Shown: positions 1-8,047, counted from the first letter of the stretch. The stretch is DNA of 40,183 nucleotides from JBFHDX01 sp041584475 (GCA_041584475.1 JBFHDX010000024.1:1-40183); one strand, 5' to 3'. The notes: a model not told the origin generated them from the letters alone. A program made the numbers and translations.

Positions 1-312
1 GAAGCGGGCGTGGAAGTCGGCGTCGACCGGCTCGGCGGCGAGCACGACGACCGGATGTGGCCGGCAGTGATAGGTCAGCGCGTCGCGCACCGTCGCCGCG
101 TCGGTGTCGCGCGCGAGGTCGAAATGGGCGACCTGGGCCAGCGCGTGCACGCCGCTGTCGGTGCGCCCGGCCCCGAACACGGTGACCCGTTCCTGCGCGA
201 AACCCGCGATCGCCTCCTCGAGCACCTGCTGCACCGAGAGGCCGTTCTCCTGGCGCTGCCAGCCGACGAAGCCGGAGCCGTCGTATTCGAGCGTGATCTT
301 CCAGCGCGTCAC
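1..312 (-). CDS. truA: tRNA pseudouridine(38-40) synthase TruA, N-terminal part (runs off the left edge)
   Basis: TruA isomerises uridines 38-40 in the anticodon arm of tRNAs. Only the first 104 codons lie in the window; the frame is open to base 1. The protein begins with a strand reading WKITLEYDGSGFVGWQRQ and contains GAGRTDSGVHA around residues 47-57, whose aspartate (about D52) is the family's catalytic residue. I place the start at the GTG at 312, because homologues begin just before the WKITLEYDG strand. The fmt stop lies only a few bases upstream (318-320), so truA is probably translated from the fmt transcript by reinitiation. The order def-fmt-truA on one strand supports the call. 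What lies past base 1 is not visible. Confidence 0.93.
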   Translation of the reverse strand, partial: MTRWKITLEYDGSGFVGWQRQENGLSVQQVLEEAIAGFAQERVTVFGAGRTDSGVHALAQVAHFDLARDTDAATVRDALTYHCRPHPVVVLAAEPVDADFHARF

Positions 313-317
313 GACGC

Positions 318-1238
318 TCAGCCCAGCTTGGTGCCGGCCGGCACCGCGCACCCGCGCAGGAAGGTGGCCGCGTCGAGCGCCGCCTTGCCGGCGCGCTGCA
401 CGGCGAGCAGGCGCACCGCACCCGCGCCGCAGGCGACGGTCAGGCGGTCGTCGAGCGTCGTCCCCGGCGGACCCGTCGCCGACACGATGTCCGCAGCCAG
501 TACCCTGATGCGCTCGCGGTCGAGCTCGAACCAGGCCCCGGGCAGCGGCGCGAAGGCCCGGATCGCACGCTCGATCTCGCCGGCGCTGTGCTGCCAGTCG
601 ATCCGCGTCTCCGCCTTGTCGATCTTGGCGGCGTAGGTGACGCCGTCGGCCGGCTGCGGCGTCTCGCGCAGCGTCCCCGACCGCATCCGCGCCAGCGCCT
701 CGACGACGAGCCGGGCCCCGAGCCCGGCGAGCGTGTCGTGCAACATGCCGGCCGTGGTCCGCCGGCCGATCGGCACCGCCTCGCGCAGCAGCATCGGCCC
801 GGAATCGAGCGCCTCCTCGACGCGCATGATGGTGACGCCGGTCTCGGCGTCGCCGGCGAGGATCGCGCGCTGGATCGGCGCCGCCCCGCGCCAGCGCGGC
901 AGCAGCGAGGCGTGGATGTTGATACAGCCGTGACGCGGCGCGTCGATCACCGGGCGCGGCAGGATCAACCCGTAGGCGGCGACGACGGCGACGTCGAGCT
1001 CGAGCGCCGCGAACGCCGCCTGCGCCGCCGCGCCGCGCAGGCTCGCCGGGTGCCGCACCTCGATGCCCGCCCGGGCCGCATAATCATGCACCGGCCCCGG
1101 CCGCTCCTGCTTGCCCCGCCCGGCCGGCCGCGGCGGCTGCGTGTAGACGCAGGCGACGTCGTGCCCGGCCTCGATCAGCGCGGCGAGGGCCGGCACGGCG
1201 AAAGCCGGCGTTCCCATGAAGGCGAGTCGGTAGGTCAT
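318..1238 (-). CDS. fmt: Methionyl-tRNA formyltransferase
   Basis: Fmt transfers a formyl group from 10-formyl-tetrahydrofolate to Met-tRNAfMet, making the initiator for translation. The 306-residue product has the family's usual length. It opens with LAFMGTPAFAVPAL, and NIHASLLPRWRGAAPIQ at about 107-123 carries the catalytic Asn and His of the formyltransferase fold. ETGVTIM and a later LDSGP supply the remaining active-site segment. The C-terminal third (VTYAAKIDKAE onward) is the tRNA-binding Fmt_C domain. An in-frame ATG 13 codons further upstream (1277) is possible, but homology begins at MTYRLAF, so I use the ATG at 1238. It lies between def and truA. About 170 bases with no gene separate it from def. 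The pairing with deformylase is functional: one adds the formyl group and the other removes it. Confidence 0.95.
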   Translation of the reverse strand: MTYRLAFMGTPAFAVPALAALIEAGHDVACVYTQPPRPAGRGKQERPGPVHDYAARAGIEVRHPASLRGAAAQAAFAALELDVAVVAAYGLILPRPVIDAPRHGCINIHASLLPRWRGAAPIQRAILAGDAETGVTIMRVEEALDSGPMLLREAVPIGRRTTAGMLHDTLAGLGARLVVEALARMRSGTLRETPQPADGVTYAAKIDKAETRIDWQHSAGEIERAIRAFAPLPGAWFELDRERIRVLAADIVSATGPPGTTLDDRLTVACGAGAVRLLAVQRAGKAALDAATFLRGCAVPAGTKLG

Positions 1239-1407
1239 GGCCAGCGCGGGCACGTCCTCGTCGGTCGGCGCTGACACGCGCCCCTTCCGACGGGTCGACC
1301 GCCCCCCGGGCGCCGGGGCGCGTCCGCCCGCTCATGTCCGAGTCGGAGGGGCGAGAAGCGCGAGTGTGAAGTATGTGAACAATGGGCCGCGAAAGGCAAA
1401 CACCTTG

Positions 1408-1932
1408 TCACTCGGCGGCCAGCGTGCCGATCTTCTTCGCCTTGCGCAATTTGCGCAGAATCATGTTCCGCTTGAGCGCGGAGATATGATCGACGAACAG
1501 GATACCGTCGAGATGGTCCATCTCGTGCTGTACGCACACGCCCAGCAGCCCGTCGGCTTCGAGCTCGCGCCGCTTGTTGTGCTCGTCGAGGTAGCGCACG
1601 GCAACACGCGCCGGTCTGATCACCTCGGCGTAATGCTCGGGCAGCGACAGGCAGCCTTCATCGTGCGGCGCAAATGTCTCGGAAGCGGCGATCAGCACCG
1701 GATTCGCCATTCGTACCGGGGCCGGGGTCTCGTCCGCCCGCGCCACGTCGACGACGATGACGCGCCTGTCGACGCCGACCTGCGGGGCCGCGAGGCCGAT
1801 ACCCGGCGCCTCGTACATCGTCTCGAGCATGTCGTCCATGAGCCGCGCCACCGCGGCATCGACCCGCTCAACCGGCTTGCACTTGATCTTCAGGCGCGGA
1901 TCGGGCGCGACGATGATCGGCAGGATGGCCAT
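1408..1932 (-). CDS. def: Peptide deformylase
   Basis: This metalloenzyme removes the N-formyl group from nascent proteins. All three signature motifs are present in the 174-residue product: GIGLAAPQVG at 44-53, EGCLS at 92-96 with the metal-binding Cys94, and QHEMDH with metal ligands His136 and His140 and catalytic Glu137. The C-terminus is lysine/arginine-rich (LRKLRKAKK). A purine-rich GGGGAGA lies about 11 bases before the ATG. The gene leads the def-fmt-truA group and diverges from rmuC, so the 115 bases between them (1933-2047) should hold both promoters. Confidence 0.96.
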   Translation of the reverse strand: MAILPIIVAPDPRLKIKCKPVERVDAAVARLMDDMLETMYEAPGIGLAAPQVGVDRRVIVVDVARADETPAPVRMANPVLIAASETFAPHDEGCLSLPEHYAEVIRPARVAVRYLDEHNKRRELEADGLLGVCVQHEMDHLDGILFVDHISALKRNMILRKLRKAKKIGTLAAE

Positions 1933-2047
1933 GTGCGCAGAAATCTCCCCATTCGCGCGGTGAATCCGGTCAAACAGGTATGGCGAGTCGGCCGCCCCGT
2001 CAAGGTTGCGCTATGCACGCGCCACCCCGGCCATGTAGACTCCCCGC

Positions 2048-3202
2048 ATGGAGCTGATTCGCAGCATCGATCCGCTGCTTCTGCTGACCCTCGCGGGCGC
2101 CGGGCTGGCCGTTTTCGTCGCCATCGTCGCGGTCGTCTTCGCGGTGCGTCGCGGTGGCGAATCGCAGCTGCTGGCGGCGCGCATCAGCCAGATCGCCGAA
2201 CAGCACGTCATGGCGCAGTCGCAGATGTCGGAGCGGTTGCAGACGCAGGAACGGGCGTTGACCGAGATGCTCGACCGGCGGCTTGGCGACGTCGCGCGGC
2301 GGGTCGGTGAATCGCTGCAGCAGCAGACGGTCAGCACCGCGGCGACGATGAGCGATTTGCGCGAGCGGCTGGGGGCCATCAAGGCGGCGCAGGAGAACAT
2401 CACCAAGCTGTCGCAGCAGGTCGTCAGCCTGCAGGACGTGTTGTCCAACAAGCAGGCGCGCGGCGCCTTCGGCGAGGTGCAGCTGGAGGATCAGGTGCGC
2501 AGCGCGCTGCCGCCGTCGGCCTACCGCTTCCAGGCCAAGCTGGCGAGCGGCCGCGTCGCCGACTGTCTTCTGACCCTGCCCAACCCGCCGGGGGCCATCG
2601 CCATCGACGCCAAGTTCCCGCTCGAGAGCTATTACGCGCTGCGGGCGGCGAAGGAGGCGGCGGCCCGCGAGGCGGCGCGCAAGACCTTCGCCAGCGACGT
2701 GCTCAAGCACGTCAGGGATATCGCCGAGCGTTACATCGTGCCGGGCGAGACCGCGGATTCGGCGCTCATGTTCCTGCCGTCGGAGGCCGTCTACGCGACG
2801 CTGCATGCCGACTTGCCGGCAGTCATCGAGAAGTCGCACCGGGCGCGGGTCTACATCGTCTCGCCGACGACGCTGATGGCGACGCTGAACACGATCCGTG
2901 CGGTGTTGAAGGACGCGCAGATGCGCGAGCAGGCGGGACGAATCCTCGCCGAAGTCGCCCGCATGACCGAAGACGTGCTGCGGCTCGACGAGCGGGTCGG
3001 CCGGCTGCAGCGCCATTTCGAGCAGGCCAGCGAGGACGTGCGGCAGATTCGCATCTCGACCGAGAAGGTCACCAAGCGCGCCGCCCGCATCGAAGAGCTG
3101 GAGCTCGACGAGATCGATGCGGACGAGACGGACCGGCCGATCGAGCGCGCGGCGGCGCCGAAGCTGACGCTCGCCGTCGGCAAGAAGGAAGAGGTCGACT
3201 AG
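2048..3202 (+). CDS. rmuC: RmuC family DNA recombination protein
   Basis: RmuC proteins limit DNA inversions at short inverted repeats. They have a membrane anchor, a coiled coil and a nuclease-like core, but their precise biochemistry is not settled. Here (384 residues) an N-terminal hydrophobic helix at about 8-32 is followed by a long coiled coil (about 40-135). The conserved RmuC core then contains GAFGEVQLEDQVRSALPP, IAIDAKFPLESYYAL and DSALMFLPSEAVYA. The IDAKFP segment resembles the D...(E/D)xK arrangement of restriction-endonuclease folds. A second coiled coil and an acidic tail close the protein. It diverges from def and converges on the amidotransferase gene with nine bases between the stops. 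Confidence 0.93.
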   Translation: MELIRSIDPLLLLTLAGAGLAVFVAIVAVVFAVRRGGESQLLAARISQIAEQHVMAQSQMSERLQTQERALTEMLDRRLGDVARRVGESLQQQTVSTAATMSDLRERLGAIKAAQENITKLSQQVVSLQDVLSNKQARGAFGEVQLEDQVRSALPPSAYRFQAKLASGRVADCLLTLPNPPGAIAIDAKFPLESYYALRAAKEAAAREAARKTFASDVLKHVRDIAERYIVPGETADSALMFLPSEAVYATLHADLPAVIEKSHRARVYIVSPTTLMATLNTIRAVLKDAQMREQAGRILAEVARMTEDVLRLDERVGRLQRHFEQASEDVRQIRISTEKVTKRAARIEELELDEIDADETDRPIERAAAPKLTLAVGKKEEVD

Positions 3203-3211
3203 GGGGCCCCT

Positions 3212-3940
3212 TCAGCCGGCATCGACGATCCCCGTGCCGACGAGGAAATTCCTCAGGAGCAGGTTGCCGTCGCATAGCGGCCGATAATTCTCCGCGAAAT
3301 CGGGGTGACTCGGTCGCCACGACACGGCCATCGATTCGTGCGTCGCCTCGGGGTGGAACTGGACCGAATACCAGCTGTCCCCGTGGTCGAGCGCAGCACA
3401 CGGAACCTCCGGTCGCGTCGCCAGGATCGTCGCGCCGGCGGGTGGCGTGGCGACGTGCTCCTCGTTCGCCCAGTGGAACGCCGGTTCGCGACCGTAGCCG
3501 GCAAAGAGGAAATGGCGGCGACCGGCCGCGGTCAGCGAGACCGGCATGGTCCCGGCCATGACGCCGGAGCCGACGCGGGTGACCGGCGCGCCGGCGCTAT
3601 CGCAGATCATCTGGTGGCCGCCGCAGATGCCGAGCAGCGGCCGACCGGTAGCGCGGTACCGGCTCAGCCAGTCGCGCGTTGCGCGCTGCCAGTCCAGATC
3701 GTCATGCACCGAATGGTAGCTGCCGCCGAGGATCACGGCGTCGGCCGCGCCAGGATCCGGGAGCGCCTCGCCGCGGCAGACGAAGACACCGTGATATTCG
3801 AGCCGATCGGCGAGCCCGAGGGCACGCAGCTGCAGGAAGACCCAATGCACCTCGTCGTCGCCGCCCGGCAGCCCCTCGTAGATCGTGGGATCGTAGCGGC
3901 CCGGCTGGCCGATCATCGAGACGAACAGCACGCGCCTCAA
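3212..3940 (-). CDS. Class I glutamine amidotransferase-like protein, substrate unknown
   Basis: This 242-residue single-domain protein has the GATase class I triad. Cys106 sits in GICGGHQ after a hydrophobic strand (PLLGICGGHQMI), and His196 and Glu198 sit in YSVQFHPEAT. It resembles the stand-alone GMP-synthase-like amidotransferases that act on unidentified acceptors; a gamma-glutamyl hydrolase activity is another possibility. No synthetase partner is fused or adjacent. The start is TTG at 3940, preceded by AGGAG that overlaps the recR stop codon with a 7-base spacer, so it is probably coupled to recR. It is the last gene of the dnaX-ybaB-recR run. Nothing in the sequence ties its substrate to DNA repair. 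Confidence 0.85.
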   Translation of the reverse strand: MRRVLFVSMIGQPGRYDPTIYEGLPGGDDEVHWVFLQLRALGLADRLEYHGVFVCRGEALPDPGAADAVILGGSYHSVHDDLDWQRATRDWLSRYRATGRPLLGICGGHQMICDSAGAPVTRVGSGVMAGTMPVSLTAAGRRHFLFAGYGREPAFHWANEEHVATPPAGATILATRPEVPCAALDHGDSWYSVQFHPEATHESMAVSWRPSHPDFAENYRPLCDGNLLLRNFLVGTGIVDAG

Positions 3941-3944
3941 GCAG

Positions 3945-4538
3945 CTACTCCTGCGCGTTTCGCCGGGCCCGCAAGGCTGCCGTCAGCGTGCCGTCGTCGA
4001 GGTAGTCGAGCTCGCCGCCGACCGGCACGCCGTGTGCCAGCAGCGTCACGGTGACGCCGGCGCCAGCGAGGCGTTCGGTGATGTAGTGCGCGGTCGTCTG
4101 GCCGTCGACGGTGAGGTTGGTGGCAAGGATGACCTCCGTAACCGCCGGGTCGGAGGCCCGCCGCACCAGCGCCGGAATTCTCAGATCGTCCGGGCCGACG
4201 CCGTCGATCGCCGACAACGTCCCGCCGAGCACGTGATAGCGGCCGCCATAGGCGCCGGTGCGCTCCAGCGCCCACAGGTCGGCGACATCCTCGACGACGC
4301 AGATCTGCGTGCCGTCGCGACGCTCGTCTGCACAGATATGACAGGGCTCGACGGTATCGATGTTTCCGCAGATCGAGCAGGGGCGGATCGAGTGTGCCGC
4401 TTCGTCGAGCGCCCTGGCCAGCGGCTCCAGCAGGGACTCGCGCCGCTTGATCAGCTGCAGGGCCGCGCGCCGCGCCGACCGTGGCCCGAGACCCGGCAGC
4501 CGCGCCAGCAGCGCTATCAGCCGCTCGATCTCGTTCAT
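3945..4538 (-). CDS. recR: Recombination mediator RecR
   Basis: RecR works with RecO (and RecF) to load RecA on SSB-coated single-stranded DNA in gap repair. The 197 residues show the expected order. A helix-hairpin-helix with LPGLGPRSARRAALQL is near 14-29. A four-cysteine zinc finger uses Cys54, Cys57, Cys66 and Cys69 (CSIC...CHIC). A Toprim domain starts at ICVVEDVADLWALE, and a C-terminal Walker-B-like strand lies near TEVILATNLTVDGQTTA. The gene follows ybaB and dnaX on the same strand, the usual bacterial arrangement. Its stop is four bases from the TTG of the amidotransferase gene. Confidence 0.97.
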   Translation of the reverse strand: MNEIERLIALLARLPGLGPRSARRAALQLIKRRESLLEPLARALDEAAHSIRPCSICGNIDTVEPCHICADERRDGTQICVVEDVADLWALERTGAYGGRYHVLGGTLSAIDGVGPDDLRIPALVRRASDPAVTEVILATNLTVDGQTTAHYITERLAGAGVTVTLLAHGVPVGGELDYLDDGTLTAALRARRNAQE

Positions 4539-4560
4539 CGGCGCGGATGGACTTGGGGAC

Positions 4561-4884
4561 TCAGAACGGCAGGTTGACGCCGGGCGGAAGCTGCAGGCCG
4601 CCCATGATCTCCGCCGTCTTGTCCTGCACGAGCCGGTCGACCTTGCCGCGCGCGTCGTTGATCGCGGCGGTCAGGAGGTCTTCCAGCACTTCCTTCTCGG
4701 TCGCCGCGAGCAGCGACGGATCGACGGTCACGGCGCGCGCCTCTCCCTTGCCGGTCATCGTCACTGTGACCATGCCGCCGCCCGCCACGCCGGTCACCTC
4801 CATGCCGGCCAGGCTGGCCTGCATTTCCTGCATCCGGTTCTGCATGTCCTGGACCTGCTTCATCATCTGGCCGAGATTCTTCAT
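4561..4884 (-). CDS. YbaB/EbfC family nucleoid-associated protein
   Basis: YbaB/EbfC proteins are small dimeric DNA-binding proteins that affect nucleoid structure and gene expression. The 107-residue product begins MKNLGQMMKQVQDMQNRMQ, a methionine- and glutamine-rich helix typical of the family. A beta segment follows (GMVTVTMTGKGEARAVTVD), and the protein ends with a helix and MGGLQLPPG near the C-terminus. A longer open frame continues upstream through dnaX in another frame, but the family starts at this ATG (4884). It lies between dnaX and recR, the most common place for this gene in bacteria. Confidence 0.95.
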   Translation of the reverse strand: MKNLGQMMKQVQDMQNRMQEMQASLAGMEVTGVAGGGMVTVTMTGKGEARAVTVDPSLLAATEKEVLEDLLTAAINDARGKVDRLVQDKTAEIMGGLQLPPGVNLPF

Positions 4885-4927
4885 CCGCGTGCGTGCTCCG
4901 TCGTCGATGGTCTGGCTGGCGTGCTGT

Positions 4928-6745
4928 CTAGTCGATCTCGCCCGCCCCGTCATCTTCATCGTCGGCAATGTCGTCGAGCGAATCAGCGTCCAGCTCCGCC
5001 GCCCGCGGCGACTGCGAGACCCGCGTGATCCGCGCGGACGGGAATGCCTGACGTGCGGCCTTGACAAGGGGATGCTCGGCGACCGCCTCGAATTCGCGTC
5101 GCTTCGCTGCTTCGGCCTGCTGCGCCAGCGTCGGCTGGCCGGGTTCCTGCGACACGCTGACCACCCAGCGTTGCCCGGTCCACGCGCCGAGCAACGCGCC
5201 GATGCGGTTTGCGAGATCGCGCGGCGCGTGCTGGTCGGGGCGGAATTCGAGCCGTCCCGGTTCGAAGCGCACGAGATGCACGTTCCGACACAGATGGGTG
5301 TGCAGCATCGCCTCTCGGCGGCTCGCGAACAGCGCGACGAGCTCGACGAAACTGCCGGGCGACGCCACCGATTCGGCAAGCGCCTCGGTCTCGCGCTCGG
5401 GCACCGGCGGCGCCGGCTCGTCCGGATCGGGGTGCCGTCGCGCCGTTACCGCGGCCCCGCCGGACGCCTGGGTATGGTTCCCGCCGCCGCCGCGTCCGCC
5501 GCTTCCGCTTCCGGGCGGCCGCGACGGGTACGGACGGACCGGCGCGCCATCCGTGGGGGACGGCGTGGACGGCCCGGCATCCGCCTGCAGTTCGCGGGCG
5601 ATTTCAGCCGGGGACGGCAGCTGCGACGCATAGGCGAGCCGCACGAGCACCATTTCTGCCGCCTGCAGTGGCATCGCCGCATACTGGACCTCGCCGAGCC
5701 CCTTCAACAGCATCTGCCAGGCGCGCGTGAGCGCCGGGATCGACAGCGCGTCGGCCATGGCGCGGCCGCGCTCGCGCTCGGCCTCCGGCGTTCCGGGCGC
5801 ATCGGCGACTTCGGGCGCGATCGAGACGCGCGTAAGCCAGTGCGTGAGGTCGAGCAGGTCCTGCATGACGACGACGGGATCGGCGCCGTCCCGATACATG
5901 GCGGTGAATTGATCGAGCGCCGCCGCGATATCGCCGCTCATGGCGCGCTCGAACAGGTCGAAGATCGCGGTGCGGTCGGCGAGACCCAGCATGTCGCGAA
6001 CCTGCGCGTCCGTGATCGTTCCGTCGCCGCGCGCCATCGCCTGGTCGAGCAGGGACAGGCCGTCCCGCACGGACCCGTCAGCGGCCCGGGCGATCGTCGC
6101 CAGGGCGCCGGCCTCGATCGCGACCCCCTCGCTCGCCGCAACGTCGCGGAAATGCTCGCTCAACCGCTCCGCCGGCACGCGCCGCAAATCGAAGCGCTGG
6201 CAGCGCGAAAGCACGGTCACCGGCACCTTGCGGATCTCGGTCGTCGCAAACACGAACTTCACGTGCTCCGGCGGCTCCTCGAGCGTCTTCAGCAGCGCGT
6301 TGAACGCCGCTTTCGACAGCATGTGCACCTCGTCGACGATGTAGACCTTGTAGCGGGCGGAAACCGGGCGGTAACGCACGCCGTCGATGAGGTCGCGGAT
6401 CTCGTCGACGCCGGTTCGGCTCGCCGCGTCCATCTCGATGACGTCGACATGGCGATCCTCGGCGATCGCGGAGCAATGCTCGCAGACGCCGCAGGGCTCG
6501 ACGGTCGGGCCGCCCGTGCCGTCCGGCCCGATGCAGTTGAGCGCTCTGGCGATGATGCGGGCGGTCGTCGTCTTGCCGACCCCGCGCACGCCGGTGAGCA
6601 TGAAAGCGTGGGCGACCCGTCCGCTGGCGACCGCATTGGTCAGGGTGCGGACGAGCACCTCCTGACCGATCAGGCCGGCGAAGTCGGTCGGCCGGTATTT
6701 GCGGGCGAGAACGCGGTAGGGGGCTGATTCGGGCGCAGCGGTCAT
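4928..6745 (-). CDS. dnaX: DNA polymerase III subunit gamma/tau
   Basis: DnaX is the clamp-loader ATPase; the tau form also couples polymerases and helicase at the fork. In 605 residues the AAA+ core has Walker A GVRGVGKTT at 52-60. A zinc-binding module uses Cys71, Cys85, Cys88 and Cys91. Walker B reads DEVH at 138-141, with KTLEEPPEHVKFVFATTE after it. A proline/glycine-rich linker (about 405-440) leads to a tau-like C-terminal domain and a very acidic tail. I saw no obvious slippery A-tract for frameshifting to gamma, so only tau may be made by this route. No clear Shine-Dalgarno sequence precedes the ATG; a GC hairpin at 6760-6775 lies just upstream instead. The SRP RNA gene sits upstream on the same strand. 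Confidence 0.96.
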   Translation of the reverse strand: MTAAPESAPYRVLARKYRPTDFAGLIGQEVLVRTLTNAVASGRVAHAFMLTGVRGVGKTTTARIIARALNCIGPDGTGGPTVEPCGVCEHCSAIAEDRHVDVIEMDAASRTGVDEIRDLIDGVRYRPVSARYKVYIVDEVHMLSKAAFNALLKTLEEPPEHVKFVFATTEIRKVPVTVLSRCQRFDLRRVPAERLSEHFRDVAASEGVAIEAGALATIARAADGSVRDGLSLLDQAMARGDGTITDAQVRDMLGLADRTAIFDLFERAMSGDIAAALDQFTAMYRDGADPVVVMQDLLDLTHWLTRVSIAPEVADAPGTPEAERERGRAMADALSIPALTRAWQMLLKGLGEVQYAAMPLQAAEMVLVRLAYASQLPSPAEIARELQADAGPSTPSPTDGAPVRPYPSRPPGSGSGGRGGGGNHTQASGGAAVTARRHPDPDEPAPPVPERETEALAESVASPGSFVELVALFASRREAMLHTHLCRNVHLVRFEPGRLEFRPDQHAPRDLANRIGALLGAWTGQRWVVSVSQEPGQPTLAQQAEAAKRREFEAVAEHPLVKAARQAFPSARITRVSQSPRAAELDADSLDDIADDEDDGAGEID

Positions 6746-6759
6746 GAGAGCCGGATTGC

Positions 6760-6775
6760 GCCCCCGCGAGGGGGC
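6760..6775 (-). other. GC hairpin between the SRP RNA gene and dnaX
   Basis: GCCCCC and GGGGGC form a perfect 6-bp stem around a 4-base loop. It lies about 12 bases beyond the likely 3' end of the SRP RNA and 14 bases before the dnaX ATG. There is no T-tract on the minus strand, so it is not a classical intrinsic terminator. It could stabilise the processed RNA end or sit in the dnaX ribosome-binding region. Confidence 0.45.
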
Positions 6776-6787
6776 TCTGGAAACGGG

Positions 6788-6892
6788 CGGAAGACCGGAC
6801 GCATGACCCGGGCCGAACCTCGTTACGGCTGCTTCCTTCCGGACCTGACCGGGTTGGCGAGTGGCCCGTCCATGCGCCAGCCTTCCGGGGCC
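6788..6892 (-). ncRNA. ffs: 4.5S signal recognition particle RNA (small bacterial type)
   Basis: On the minus strand the sequence contains GGTCAGGTCCGGAAGGAAGC (6830-6849), the nearly invariant SRP RNA core. It comprises the asymmetric and symmetric loops bound by the Ffh M domain and the GGAA tetraloop. Flanking arms pair into a long hairpin: GGAAGGCTGGCGCATG on the 5' side pairs with CATGCGTCCGGTCTTCC on the 3' side, with small bulges. This gives an RNA of roughly 105 bases. The ends are estimated from where pairing stops. The small form without an Alu domain is normal for Gram-negative bacteria, and a position next to dnaX is common. The longer open frame of the nudC region that runs back into this segment is therefore not coding here. 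Confidence 0.93.
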
Positions 6893-7025
6893 ACTATATC
6901 AGGACTCGCGACGCAAAGAGCAAGCCCCGATTGGAAGCAGGCGGTCCGGTCGCGCAACACGGCGATGGCCCGCCGCGATCCGCCGCGGATTGCCACGACC
7001 GGACCGTCGTGCCAGTTTTCCGGCG

Positions 7026-7925
7026 ATGAAGCGACCGAACATCTACGCGTCCGGAAAGATCGACCGCGCGGCCCACCTGCGCGGCGACGAGGGATGGATC
7101 GCCGCGAGGTTGGCCGACGACTCGAGCCGCATCACGCTCGTCTGGCGCTCGCGCAACCTGGTTCGCATAGACGATCGGCCGATGCCGCACCTGCTGCCGC
7201 CCGACCCGGCACTACTCGCCGACGCCGGCGCGGTTGCGCTGCTCGGGCTGATCGACGACAGCGCCCATTTCGCGATCGACCTCTCGCATCGCTCGCAGGA
7301 GGAGGTCGCCGGCTTCGGTCTGTTCGAGGATCTGCGCCGCGTCGGACCGCTGATGCGGCACCAGGACGGCGCGCTGCTGGCCTATGCCCGCGGCATGATG
7401 CACTGGCATCTGGCTCACCGCTATTGCGGGCGCTGCGGCGAGGCTACCGAATCGCGCGACGGCGGTCATGTGCGATCTTGCCGCGACGAGGCGTGCGCGA
7501 CGCCGGCATTTCCGCGCACCGACCCGGCCGTCATCATGCTGGTCCACGCCGGCGACTGCGTCTTGCTCGGGCGGCAGGCGATCTGGCCGATCGGCATGCA
7601 TTCGGTGCTTGCCGGTTTCGTCGAGCCCGGCGAGAGCCTCGAGGACGCGGTGGCACGCGAAGTGTTCGAGGAGGCGGGCATCGGCGTGACCGACATCCAG
7701 TACCACTCGTCGCAGCCGTGGCCGTTCCCCTCGTCGATCATGCTCGGTTTCTCCGCGCGCGCGACGTCGGAGGCGCTGTGCATCAACGAGGCCGAACTCG
7801 AATCCGCCCGCTGGTTCCACCGCGACGAGCTGATCGATCTGCCGGAGGACGCGCCGCTGCGCCTGCCGCGCCGCGATTCGATCTCCTACCGGTTGATCTC
7901 GGACTGGCTCGCAGCCGGGGGATAA
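7026..7925 (+). CDS. nudC: NAD(+) diphosphatase / NADH pyrophosphatase NudC
   Basis: NudC hydrolyses NAD(H) to NMN(H) and AMP and, in E. coli, removes NAD caps from RNA. The 299-residue product has a zinc ribbon starting CGRC (Cys134, Cys137), with its second cysteine pair in CRDEAC. The Nudix box is at about 197-219 (GFVEPGE...REVFEEAGI). The NudC-specific SQPWPFPSSIMLGF follows the box. I use the ATG at 7026 (MKRPNIYASG). The frame stays open to 6861, but that extension would overlap the SRP RNA. The gene is alone on its strand, converges on the small unknown gene at 8048-8362, and ends just before the large inverted repeat. Confidence 0.94.
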   Translation: MKRPNIYASGKIDRAAHLRGDEGWIAARLADDSSRITLVWRSRNLVRIDDRPMPHLLPPDPALLADAGAVALLGLIDDSAHFAIDLSHRSQEEVAGFGLFEDLRRVGPLMRHQDGALLAYARGMMHWHLAHRYCGRCGEATESRDGGHVRSCRDEACATPAFPRTDPAVIMLVHAGDCVLLGRQAIWPIGMHSVLAGFVEPGESLEDAVAREVFEEAGIGVTDIQYHSSQPWPFPSSIMLGFSARATSEALCINEAELESARWFHRDELIDLPEDAPLRLPRRDSISYRLISDWLAAGG

Positions 7926-7950
7926 CGCATTATCCGATTAGTCCGCTCCA

Positions 7951-8016
7951 GCCCGCTCCCCCACCCGGCCACCCACGGCGTACGATACCGTTGGGTGGCC
8001 GGGTGGGGGAGCGGGC
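7951..8016. repeat. Perfect 25-bp inverted repeat between convergent genes
   Basis: The arms 7951-7975 and 7992-8016 are exact reverse complements over 25 bases (left arm begins GCCCGCTCCCCCACCC). Past a one-base bulge, three more pairs form (CGG 7976-7978 with CCG 7988-7990). The loop is about nine bases. It lies 25 bases after the nudC stop and 32 bases before the stop of the opposing gene. It may act as a bidirectional terminator for both genes, although it lacks a T-tract, or it may be a REP-like repeated palindrome. A second small hairpin (TCCAC-GTAA-GTGGA, 8027-8040) follows. Confidence 0.75.
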
Positions 8017-8047
8017 AGATGCCGATTCCACGTAAGTGGATGATGCA

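Noticed and set aside
1239..1407. A small gene between fmt and def
   Set aside because: The open frames here are extensions or shadows of neighbouring genes and have no ribosome-binding site or conserved sequence.
4481..6727. A 748-codon plus-strand frame antisense to recR, ybaB and dnaX
   Set aside because: Same cause: it mirrors DnaX, RecR and YbaB, which have unmistakable motifs, and its own translation is Arg/Ala-rich with no family signature.
4928..6745. Programmed frameshift producing gamma in dnaX
   Set aside because: I saw no A-rich slippery heptamer with a following stem in the linker region; the tau frame is continuous.
6861..7025. N-terminal extension of nudC by 55 codons
   Set aside because: It overlaps the SRP RNA gene and has no conserved NudC sequence; the ATG at 7026 fits the family start.
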